DNA of 64,000 bases, taken from positions 806,001 through 870,000 of the forward strand of contig JAMXDE010000007.1 of NCBI GenBank assembly GCA_026770025.1, given 5' to 3'. Within the stretch, counting starts at the first letter, position 1, and the number at the start of each line of letters is the position of its first letter. A model generated the notes under the pieces. That model saw only the letters and a program-made list of their open reading frames with translations, was not told where the DNA came from and did not search any database. Of the stretch, positions 10,387 through 20,900 are shown one piece after another. The stretch is from Craspedostauros australis. Its lineage: Eukaryota > Bacillariophyta > Bacillariophyceae > Mastogloiales > Achnanthaceae. The translations under genes were made by a program, and so were the position numbers.

Positions 10387-10545
10387 CATAAAACTTAAAA
10401 TAGGATCTATCTCAAAAATGTAATGGTTAATTATTTATAAGGAGAGGTAGGAGAATACGAATATGTACGTTGTTTGGATATCTGAGACAAAAGTTCTGGA
10501 GTCCCGTAACAAAGTGCAGGTCGACTCACTAAGTGGGGTCATATG
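10387..10545 (-). repeat. Right terminal inverted repeat of the transposon
   Basis: Reverse complement of the left repeat at 4435-4593. The perfect blocks are 10387-10441 and 10499-10534; the middle part and the four to five outermost bases inside CATATG differ slightly (left continues AGCCA, right continues ACCCC when read inward). Confidence 0.93.
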
Positions 10546-11044
10546 GTGAGACTACACATTCTTTTCGTGACTGATGCTGTCACGTATCGTGACTCAAGGA
10601 AGATTCCGTTGTTGACATCTCAGAAATTCTCCGCTTTGGTGAGCACCAACACCAACCACAACCAACACATCAAAACGATCCCAGAAAGAGCAGATCAGAT
10701 CTGTGCTCCTGCTGATGGATGCCATCAGTCCGGAGGTTTTCTTGTGGTTCTGCTCCACCCAACATCGCGCATCACATCGCAACGCACATCTCATCGTCTT
10801 GACGCACGAGCACTCATTCCCGAAGCCACAACACCCGAACCGAAGGGAGGATCCAGTTGCGATCGCAAACAAGGACATCGAGATACGAGTACTCGGACTC
10901 GTCTTCGTACTCGGACAGACACATCAACTGTTCCGCGGTTGCTCATTGATTCGGGATTGTGCGTCATTCAAACACCACCGATCGGCGCCCACGCCAATTC
11001 CGACATCCAAGACAGCGCATCACAAGATCAGGACACCAAAGACC
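10546..11044. other. Upstream region of the CNNM/CorC-type gene
   Basis: About 500 bp between the right end of the transposon and the start codon at 11045. Open frames exist but show no coding character (start codons other than ATG, Ser/Arg-rich translation). It should contain the promoter of the downstream gene, meaning the insertion lies within roughly 500 bp of that gene's start codon. Confidence 0.5.
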
Positions 11045-14000
11045 ATGAGTTCCGTCATCGTCTGCCTCCTGCAGGCAGTAGTCGTGTTCAGCGCCGTCAA
11101 CCATCCAGCGCTCGCTTTGGTTCCACAGCACGGCATCATCTCGCGAGCGCCATTCCCTTCTCGTCAACAATGCCGTCGTGCGCAGACTCCAATCACATCG
11201 TCCTCCTTGCACATGAGATTTGATCGCAACGATGGTGTGGGACAGAGCGACAGAGGCTGGTTCCACAAGCGAAAAGAGAACGTGGTCCGTCTGTGGAGCA
11301 GGCTGCGAAAGGATAAGCCAAGCACAGATACGGTCACATCGGCAACGGTCACAGGAACAAGTCGGATGACATCTCCCACCCGAAAAGGCAGAACAAGCCG
11401 GATGATGATCGTCAGCGCAGCATCCATGCTGCTTTCTTGGTTTGCCAGGCCAATGATGGCCTTTGCCATGGGTGGAGGGATGTCACGATCCGGACCTGTC
11501 GCTCCCATGAAGCGGTAAGTGGATGACGACTGCGCTACTACATGCTGGAGTAAATCGCAACGGACCGCCATCTATGATTCTACTCTACTCTGGCATGCTA
11601 TGCGTGCAACTTGTGCCCTTCTCTCGCAACCGGCACCAATATCACTATCATACTCACACTTCGCCATATCACATCATTGCACATCACGTAACCAACTACT
11701 GTGCCAGGAATGACCTGATTTCACTGTCCGGTCTGTTCTTTGGAATGTTCACGGTCCTCGCTTTGCTGCACGCATGCGAGATCGCCGTCACCACGCTGTA
11801 CCCATGGAAGGTTCGTGAATTTGCTGAGGAGGAGGAGAAGGCGGGCAAGCGAGGCACCTTCCAGGTCTTGAACGAGGACATCACGAGAGTCCTCACCACC
11901 ATCCTGGTCACCTCCACCGCCTGCTCCATCTTCGCCACGACCATCTTTACGCACCTCGTCGCGGCCATGTTCGGTATGAAGGGCGAGCGTTACGGAGCGC
12001 TCGCCTTGACTGGCCTCACCCTCTTCTTCGTCGAGCTGCTGCCCAAGTCCATCGGTGTCACCAACGCCGAAGCTGTCGCCAGGCTCATCATCCCCGTGGT
12101 CAACATCATATCTGCCATCGTCAGCCCCGTCGGCATCACCCTCAGCTGGCTCGCAAAGAAGACGCTCACCTTGATCGGACTCAAGAACAATGGATCGGAG
12201 GGCGGCATCTCCGACTCCCAGCTGAGGCTCATCGTCACGGGAGCGCGCGATTCGGGCACCATCGACACTGGCGAGCAGGAGATGATCCAGGGAGTGCTCG
12301 GCCTGCAGAATCAGCGTGTGAGAGAGATCATGAAACCGAGAGTCGAAGTCGTCGCCGTGCCGTCCACCATGAGCGTCGCCAGCGTGCTGGGCGTGGTGCG
12401 GGAGAGCGGCTACAGCCGAATCCCTGTGTACGATGGCGAGATCGACAACATCGTCGGCATCGTGCTGGCAAAGTCCGTTCTGGACTTCTTCGTCAGGGGC
12501 GTTCTGGTGGACGACGAAGACGTCATCAAGAAGTTATCGAAGGGTGATCACTCCTCATCCCAAGACAACGGAGATGACACCGGCAGCAATGGTGATAACG
12601 ACGGCAAAAGTGAGAACGAGACGGCAACAACCACGGAAGCATCCAAGTTCTATGCAACAACATCAGGCACCATCGACCAAGGTTCGCAGGGACAACAATT
12701 CGTCCGTTCCTTGACCGGTCAGGAACTAGCTTCGAGGATGGATACTTCCATCAAAGAGGCAGGAATCATCGAGTCGTGCTACTTCGTCCCAGAGACCGCC
12801 AACGGTTGGTCGGTCTTGCAGGAGATGCGACGCCGTCGTGTCCACATGGCAGTCGTCGTCGACGAGTTCGGAGGGACGGAGGGCTTGGTTTCTCTGGAAG
12901 ACATCGTGGAAGAAGTCGTGGGTGAGATCTACGATGAAGATGATGTAAGTGAAGAAACAAGAAAGACACTTTTGGCGAAAATGTATTCGTTGCGCATCGG
13001 TGGGAGCCGGAGTTGATGGATGCCCATGATGTCGGTTTAAGTCGTGGGTGTCTCTCTTTCCCTTGTGATGGCGAAATTCTGGTGGATCGCTCGGCAACGT
13101 ACTGTGTCATGTTCGCACCGTGTGGTTTCGCATCGTGCGAGCGTGAGCATTGGTACTCCGCGAGCACTGCATTATGAGCGTTCGTGTTCATCACACGCGT
13201 CTCCGCTGTCTTTGACATTGGACATGGACTGTGCAGCTCGTCACGAATCAGCTGCGCGCGAGAGAGGCAGATGGGTGGCAAACAGAACCGGTGGTCTGCG
13301 CTGCGTTGCGGGCTGTATTCCTCTTTGGGATCTTGCATTTTTTGTCATTTTTGGCATCTCACAACAAACATACTATTCTCCTATCTCCGTTGGCGATCAC
13401 TTCGGTTTTCAATTGCCCTCTGTTCCTTCCATTCCGCCACCCAACTGACGTGTGGCGACGACGGAACAACATATCCTGCTTCGGTCTGCTGCTGCTGCTG
13501 TTGCTATGAAACGATACGTTCCACGGATGCTGCAATACAGGAGGAAGACTTTGAATTTTCGGAGGACTCGATCACGTTGCAGGAGGATGGATCCTTCCTC
13601 ATCCGTGGAGATGCTGACCTCGCGGATTGCGACGCCATCCTGTCTTTGCGCCTTGAAGAAGAGGAGGCCTACAAGGAGTTTTCCACCCTGAGCGGATTCC
13701 TGTGTTACTGTTCTGGAGAAATCCCCAACGTCGGCGATTTTGTCATGAGCCGCGGCTGGTGCTTTGAGATTAGGAATGCGGACGATAAGAAGATACTTCA
13801 GGTCAAAGTGGAACGGCTCGTGGGTGCATTTGGCGATGATGTGGATGAGAATGAGGACGAAGATGAAGATGGCAGCGACGCAGCGGCAGGAGATGATGCT
13901 GGTGACAATCCGTTGAGAAATTTCCTCAAGCGTAATCTCGGCGAGGAGGATGGAGACGATCCACAGGAGAACGACGACAGCGGTGAGGCATCGGACTCGA

Positions 14001-14149
14001 AGGTGGACGATGAGCTTCGCAAGACCCGCAACACCAACCGAGACACTGCCCGCGAAGTGGAAAGCATGATCGCATCCCAGAAACGCAAGATGGCCATCCT
14101 CGACGACACCAAGAGCGACATTGTGAAGGAAAGTGAAGACAGCGGATAG
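11045..14149 (+). CDS. CNNM/CorC-HlyC family membrane protein with CBS pair (likely plastid)
   Basis: Three exons: 11045-11514, 11708-12944 and 13541-14149, with GTAAGT donors and CAG-type acceptors (GCCAG, ATACAG); phases match (2, then 0), giving 771 residues. The N-terminus is a signal-peptide-like hydrophobic segment ([17 protein letters not shown]) ending near ALAL-VPQ, followed by a Ser/Arg-rich stretch typical of transit peptides. Exon 2 encodes the DUF21/CNNM membrane part (hydrophobic segments starting [53 protein letters not shown] and [17 protein letters not shown]), then CBS 1 ([15 protein letters not shown] ... [17 protein letters not shown]), a ~95-residue polar insert, and CBS 2 ([20 protein letters not shown]). 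Exon 3 encodes the CorC_HlyC domain ([12 protein letters not shown] ... [17 protein letters not shown]) and an acidic tail. Family members act in Mg2+/divalent-cation transport or homeostasis; plastid membrane placement is inferred. Confidence 0.9.
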
Positions 14150-14501
14150 GCCGTTCGTACGAGCCATGCAGTTCGCATTCGACACAGCCAGCAATAGCAA
14201 TAAAGATAATTCATGGGTTATACGTACCTCGTAGGGTGAGACTACTCGTGAGTTCGGCCAACAGCACTGCGAAGATGAGTCATCGTGCTCAATGCACCCA
14301 TGTGCCGGTACAAGTATGAGAATGCATGGAATCACGTGTTTGTACAAGGTTCATTCAAATTCTATTTGGGGTTTAAAAAGTTGAAGATCTTCGTTCGTTC
14401 TTTCTTTTTGGTTGCTGCTTTGTTTGTTTGTCTTTCACTGGTACCTGTTCGGTACGTGCCGTTCTTTTGGAAAATCTATAATGTGTGATGCTGTTGTGCT
14501 T
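14150..14501. other. Short convergent 3' region
   Basis: About 350 bp between the stop codons of two convergent genes. It is T-rich near 14390-14440. Nothing else is visible; both transcripts probably end here. Confidence 0.5.
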
Positions 14502-17500
14502 TTATGATGATGAAGTTTCGGATCTGGTAGATGACGATGTGACGTCGCTTGTCTCATCCTCTGTGACAGCGGTCTCATCGCCAGTTGGTTGGCACTTGTC
14601 TGCCGAAACTGACTTGGTGGTGGTCGGGGCCTTCTCCATGACGGGCTCCTCTTCCGAGGAAAGGCTCGTGTTTGATCGCTTCTCCTTGCGTGGCGTGAAG
14701 CCGTATCCGTAGTTGTAGGCGAATGTGGCGTTGGCCTGTGGGCTCATGGTGGCGTGCGTTGGTGCGTGAGGTGGCATGTACTCCATTGCTCCTCCGCCGT
14801 AGACCACGGGGTAACAGGGTTGCCCCATCACCTGTTGTGGAGGCAGCGTCATGTCCGACGCATCCTGGGTCTTGCCCCCGCTCGTGTTTCTCGACTTGGG
14901 GGTGTGGCTGCGCCTGGGGGTCTGCGGCACGCCTTTGCTGGGCGGCGTGACGATGCCGCTTAACGTGTCCAGGTGTCCCCAGTAGGGGGACTGCGCGTTC
15001 TGCGGGGACATATCTCTCTGCGGCGTCGAAAGGCTGGTGTCGACGGAGCTCGGTTGCGGTGGTATCTGCCCGGGATGCGCCATGGACATCTGCATGGAGG
15101 GGTCCATATGCGGATGCGGCAGCGCATACATGTTGGTTTCCATACCTTGCATCTGCCACATCTGCGGATTGGAGAGCGCTGGCATGCCCATCCACTGGGT
15201 TCCGTTGCTGCTCATGCTGTACTGCTCCGAGAAGGATTGCTGGAAGTACTGCGAGTCGGTGGTGGTCGACCCCAGACTGCCAACGGATTGCGCCGATGCC
15301 ATGGGGAATGGCTGAGGGTACATCATGGGCTGGCAGATCTGCGATTGCATCATGACATTGTTTGTCGTGTACACCTGACTCTGAGGTTGATGAGGCTGCT
15401 GCTGCTGCTGCGGTTGATGATGCTGTGGATACTGCGGCGGCTGACGGTGCTTCTGCGTGCGATGGCGCGTGTGGTGGTGCGAATGGCTGGTGTCGCCCGT
15501 GAGGTTGGACTGGACGCTGGAGTCATCCATGTAGTTGGTGTACAGCACGGAGGAGGGTCTGTGCTGTTGACTCTGCGAATGCTTGTGCCCAATCGGCAAG
15601 CGCACGCTGCTGCTGGCGGATTGCTGCTGGTACGAGTGACTTCCGCCCGAACGGCTTCTGCCCGCGTAGCCAGACTGCCGATGCCGGTGATGGTCCGTTC
15701 GCGAGGAGCCGCCGCCGATCTTGGGGTGGGTGGGCGGTAGTCCGGCGGAACGCGAGTCTGCGTGGGACTCCATTCCGCCGTTTCGCTTGGACTGCTTGGA
15801 CTTCTTGTTCCGTTCCTTCTGCGTTGTGGCGGTGGCGTTCATTTCGAGTCTCGTGGCCGCCATGACGCGGAGGAACTGTGAGTCGATCTGACTCCTGAGC
15901 AAGGGGCTGTCGACATCCCCGGGTTCATTCAGCGGTCGCAGCTGCAGGCCTCCAACGATTAGGCGTATGCGTTTGGTGTGCGTCTCGCTGAAGTTCGTCC
16001 ATCCGTCGAATCTTGCGAGGCAGGACATCCACTTCTCTGAGTCGAACAGTGACACGGACGCCAGGTGATCCGAGACTGCGCAGACATCTTCTCTGAGGAA
16101 AACGGCGACCGGCGATACGGCCACCTTGACGTCCACTCCGTTTCGCTTCAGCTTTTTGATGCACCGGGCCAGGAACTTGTGATAGTGGATGAGTGGCCAT
16201 AGATACCTATCCATTGTTCATCGTTCATTGTTCATTGCGCGTTTGTAAGATGGAGTGTATTGCATATGGTAGACGTGTCCAAATGTGTGAGTGGGTTGTC
16301 CAAGTAAAAGTAAAAGTACAAGTAAAAGTACAAGTAAAAGTACAAGTATCAGCAACAGCAGTCGCAGGAGCAATGCACAACATCACATCACAAAGCAGAC
16401 ACACCACATATGATGAGTTGCAGGAAATACTTACCTCCATCGCTTGTTGTGACTCTTTGGCTCGATCCATGGGTTCTTGCCGCTCTTGGCCTCCCACCAA
16501 CTCCTGGAAGGCTTCCATAGCTGAGTGCGGCTCTTGCTGGAGAGGCTGGCGACTGGATTCTCGTAATCCCGTTCTCCTATGGCTTGCAGGAAGGTTGGGG
16601 GGCAGACGAGCTGCGAGAGGGCCTGCTTCTCGTTGGCAATGTCGATGGTGTCGAGGAGCCACTTCTCCTCGTCGATGAGCGCGATGTTGGAGAAGGCATT
16701 CGAGGTGGATGTGTGAGGTTGCGCTGGTGGGTGCTGCGCCAGACCGTTGGCAGCCCGCACGAGGGGATCGTGCTGTTCAGCAGCCAGGGCTATCGTGTTG
16801 TTGAGCGTGTTGAAGCTGGAGTCGTCGTTGGCCGCGAGCGTCGTGGCCTCCTTGTTGATGTCGTGGATGACGCCGTAGAAGGAGACCCGGTTGACGAGGT
16901 CCTGCGACAGGTCTCGCTTGAGTTCCCTGTACATGTAAAACTGAGGCACAACAGGCGAAGCATGATCGTTCCCGCCGCTGGCGCTGCTTTGTTTCTGGTT
17001 CTTCTTGCTCTTTCGGTTCTTGCTTCGATTCTGGCTCTGCGTGTTGTTGTTGTTGGCGGTGGTGCTGTTTGCGTTTGTGTTCGTTATGGAGGGCGCTGTA
17101 AGCACTGGATGAGGCGGTGATAGGTCCGCCACGCACGTGGGAGATACCATGTTGTTCTTGCCGATGTCGGTGGCGTCCGTGCGCTTCAGCGACTTGTCGT
17201 CGGCGGTGGACTTGGAATCGTCGTCTCTCTTGCTTGGATGAGCAACAAACATCTCTTCGAACGCGTTGCAGAGATTCCTGCGAGGAATGGCGGTGGCAGA
17301 GTCTGTCTCGGGCGCAGATGAGGGCTCTTGCTTTGTTGTGATGTCCTGTGGCGGCTTTGGTCTGGTGGCCTCCATGGATGGGTTGGCAGTGACGGGGATG
17401 TGCTGATTGTGCTGGCTGTGTTGGTTGTGCTGAAGAGGCAGCAAGGGCTGCAAGGGCTGATTCTGGTTCAAGTGAGCATGCTGACTGGGCTGGGAGTGGT

Positions 17501-17921
17501 GAGTGGGGTGTCCAGCGTGGGCATGTGCATGAGCGTGTGCATGAGCGTGCGTATGATCGTGTGCATGAGCGTGGGTGGTCAGCGGAGCAGCCACCATCGT
17601 GGGAATGGCCTGGGAGTGGAAGGAATGCATGCCAGGCGGTGGTGGTAGCGGTGGCCGTGGAGGAGATGCAGAGACAAGATTGGAAGGATGGTATGGGTAC
17701 CCGTGGGATCCGATTCCTGTGGCTGTTGTTTCGTTTGCGACTGCGTTTGCGTCTGCGTTTGTTGTGAGAGCAGCCTCAATGGTTGCTGTGCTGGATGTCG
17801 TTTCTGCGGTCGCCGTGGACGTCGCCGTACTTGCGGGAGTGGCTGCAGGCATCGTGGAGTAGTCAAATACAGAGTAGTATCCATCGATCGAGGGGTAGTG
17901 TTGCCAGAAGACCGATTGCAT
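14502..17921 (-). CDS. Two-exon low-complexity protein with a conserved Trp-rich module
   Basis: Exons 17921-16435 and 16206-14502; the join completes CGA TGG AG|G, giving KRWR|YLWPLIHYHKF, and 1,063 residues in total. The first ATG of the frame is at 17921 in a strong context (ATACCACCATGC). Most of the protein is disordered: Ala/Thr stretches, a His-Ala repeat near residue 130 (THAHAHAHAHAHAHAG), Asn/Gln-rich parts, and a Gln/Met/Pro-rich second half. The only globular-looking part spans the splice junction, about residues 440-590: LDTIDIANEKQALSQLVCPP, LWKPSRSWWEAKSGKNPW, then IHYHKFLARCIKKLKRNGVD, SPVAVFLREDVCAVSDHLA and FDSEKWMSCLARFDGW. I believe this module is shared by several diatom proteins of unknown function, but I cannot name it. 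The disordered flanks and Lys-rich runs (KNRKSKKNQK) hint at a nuclear or RNA-associated role. Confidence 0.85.
16207..16434 (-). other. Intron with AAAGTAC-type repeat
   Basis: A 228-base GT-AG intron (donor GTAAGTATTT, acceptor GGATAG). Between about 16303 and 16347 the plus strand carries repeated AAGTAAAAGTAC units. Removal restores the frame across the conserved module of the surrounding gene. Confidence 0.85.
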
Positions 17922-20900
17922 GGTGGTATTGATGTCCGCGGAGGATTCCACGAAGAGTTTCACGAAGAGGCCAACGGAGGTTGCAAAAGGTTGTTTGTTT
18001 GAAGGGAGTTGGCCGTTGCAACAAGACACGCGAGATTGGAAGTGCGATTGCGGGTGCCGTTTTCCGGGGTTTGATTGACCAGTTGGTTGGGTATCAAGCG
18101 TTTGTTGTGTTGATTGGGTTGGATTGCGTTTGTCCAAGTTGTTTGGTGGGCCGACGAGGGGATAGTCAAGAGTTCGTCCCGTGCGAAAGAGAGCGTTGCG
18201 ATGCGATTAAGTATCGTTGTGTGTGTAAGCGTGTCGAGAGATGCGAACGTATGTGGATGCGCGTGTTCACAGCCGAGAGGATTGCGGCGATGGTGCAGAG
18301 AGTGTCGTCGTTGTTGAGAAGCGATGAATACGGCCGGCGCGGTGATCGGAAGAACGATTCGATGGTCGGAGGTTGAGTTTATCAGTGGACAGGCGAGTGA
18401 CGAATTTCCACAGAGGCGGTTTATTGTTCGAGTCGTAGCCGTTGTCGTTGCCGTTGGTGTTGTTGCCGTGAGTTATCGATGCGATGTTGTACAAGTGATC
18501 GTGTTGTCCCGGTCAGAGTTCAGGAGACGACGATGTCCCAGAGCGCGTGATTGATCGGTTGTTTGTTGTATGTTGTATGTTGCGAGTTGTGTGATGGTTG
18601 CCCAGAGATGTTTCGGAGGTTGTTGTTGAGATCGGTCGGAGGCGGCGTTGGAGACACAACAAGAAGGAAGTGCAAGATGTCAACACGGCGGATGCGAACG
18701 CAAGTTCGGACGAAGGCGAAAGCAGAGGGGAAAGGTCGAGATGATTTTGTGTGAGATCGGACTGGTGAATTGATGTTTGGATGGATTGTTGTTGTTGTTG
18801 TTTGGGCTGACGCTTGTCGCTTGTTGCAGTTGTGTCTGGTTGTGCAGAGGTCTGTTCACGTCGACACCGACTGCACCAAAGCTGCACTGTTTGAATGTCA
18901 CTGTCGCTGTCGTTGGTGATGTTGTGCCACAATCGTGCACAATCGTGCTGATGTTATCACTGGAGCAGGTGATGTGTGTCCAGGACGTGCAACAACTCGA
19001 CCCAACTCAACTCAGCCCAGTTCAGCCTTACGGAATTGAATTGAATTCAACCCACTTGGCCCAGTGCTGCCCGATGCAGTGCGATGCGATGATGCGTTTG
19101 GTTTTGTGGACGCCGTGAACAACACAGAGGACACCGAAGCCCGACGCGAAGCGCAGGGAGTGGTCGATCAATCGGTCGATCGATGAACCGATTGCAGGCC
19201 GCTGTTGCATGAGGATGGTGACACACCGAGTTGACTGCCAAATATGCATCCCACCAGGATCGCCTGGGTGGTGGATGGATTTGAATTGGGTTTGATTTGA
19301 TTTTGATTTGATTTGGCTCGGACTTGGTCTCACCTCACCCGAAGCCCCAACTTGGCATGGGCTCAAAGGAGTTCACTGAATGGACTGACTTGGTTGGCTC
19401 GCCTGTTTGGCCGGTGACTGGGGAGATGGTGGTGTGGTGATTTCTTCGTCTCAGCTGTTCCCGTACACCGTCTTGTTCTGGACTCATTGAAACCGCGGCC
19501 GTTTGGTGCTTCGCTGTGCAGTACAACTGCGCTTCGCACTCCACCGCACCGCTTTTCGCCCATGGGTCGCATTTCACCACACCACAGCGCCGCAGTCGCC
19601 CGCCAGCCCCGCTTGTTTCCCTTGGTCCCCTGATTTCAAATCAAATCAAATCAAACCCAAAGACAGCCATCGCGGTGAATTGCACGAGAGGAGTCCCCTG
19701 TGCTGGCCACCTTCACGTTTTTTCGTCGCCATGTGCTTCAGTCGCTGGCCCATCCCCAGGCGTGCCCCGCGCGAAGCGAACGGGCTAACCATTTCAAATC
19801 GAGAATTTTGTTCGTCTTCGCTTAACGCAAGCGTTCACAACACATAACCACACGAATCGAATCGACAAAGCTTCCCCGAACAAATTTCCTTTCCGCCATG
19901 TTTTCGTCGAATCACTCACGTTCTTGTTGCCGCCGCTTTGGTTGCTCTTCCGGATGGTGCTCCTCCTGGGCCTGCTGCGGCCGTTGCATTGTCTGTCGTA
20001 TCGTTGTCAAGCGTTCGCCCACGTCGCTTTCACCGATGCTCAACATCACCGTCGCACGGCCCGTTGTTCTCGTTGCCGCCGAGTGTATGCAGCGCAGCTG
20101 TTCCACCGCTCCGTCCGCCATGGTTGACGTTTATCTGCGCGTTCGTTGCTGTGCTTTCCTTCTCTTCGCCTTTCGCTGCCGGTGTCCGTGTCCCGCTTTT
20201 TACTGCGCCGCGCAATTCAGTCTGTTGTCTGGGTTTTGCGTTCCGTTGCTGCCGTTCCTCCTGCTTGCCCAAGCGTGCAAAAATGAGCTGCCTCTGTTGC
20301 CTCGATGCGTCGGATTGTGTTGTGCTACTCCGTCCTCTCTTCCTTTGTGCAGAGGTCGCCGCTTGGTCCTCTGTCCGCCGGGTCTCTTTGGTTGTGATGA
20401 TGTTGCTTGGTTTTGATGTTGGTAGCAGCTCTTCCGCTGGTGGAGACTGCTGGTTGTCGTCCTTGTGTTCGTCTTGGTCTCAATGATGATGATGATGCCT
20501 CCAATGGGAATGTCGAATGGGTGAGGCTCAAGAGAGGCGGAGGGATGCGTTCATGGCGTTGGCTGAGCAGAGTGTGTGGCCCACCTCCTGACAGCGTGAG
20601 CGCGTCGTTGGTCCATGTGTGTGCCTCTCTCTGCGCGTGCAGATGCGCTAACACACGTGCTGGCACTGGTGTCGCAACGTCGGTGGAGGTCGGTGTGCTC
20701 GTGTTGTTGGTCATTGTAACGCATCACCGGACACCGGGTTGCGGGCTGGTGTGCATGGTCGACGCGCGGGTCCCTATTTATTCTCGGTCTTCCACATGCA
20801 CCGAGGCGTCTCAATGTGATACACACACAATAAATCGTGTCTCGTTTAGGCGCTGCGACACAACAATTTTGCTGGTCCCCCCATTTTTGGCCACCGATGA

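Larger units (their letters stand above)
4435..10545 (+). mobile_element. DNA transposon with 159-bp terminal inverted repeats, family unassigned
   Basis: A 6,111-bp element bounded by inverted repeats at 4435-4593 and 10387-10545. Two blocks of the repeats are perfect: an outer 36-bp block (4446-4481 against 10499-10534) and an inner 55-bp block (4539-4593 against 10387-10441); the stretch between them is diverged. Both outer ends are the palindrome CATATG, so target duplication and repeat end cannot be told apart: the duplication could be TA, ATAT or CATATG. Inside is one long gene (5140-8688) on the plus strand, with features of a DDE-type transposase, preceded by about 550 bp of leader DNA and followed by 1.7 kb without a convincing gene. 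The open frame and near-identical repeats suggest a recent and perhaps still complete insertion. No reverse transcriptase, integrase of retroviral type or capsid gene is present. Confidence 0.9.

Noticed and set aside
17922-18137. N-terminal extension of the Trp-module protein
   Set aside because: It starts at a non-ATG codon and contains no ATG before 17921.
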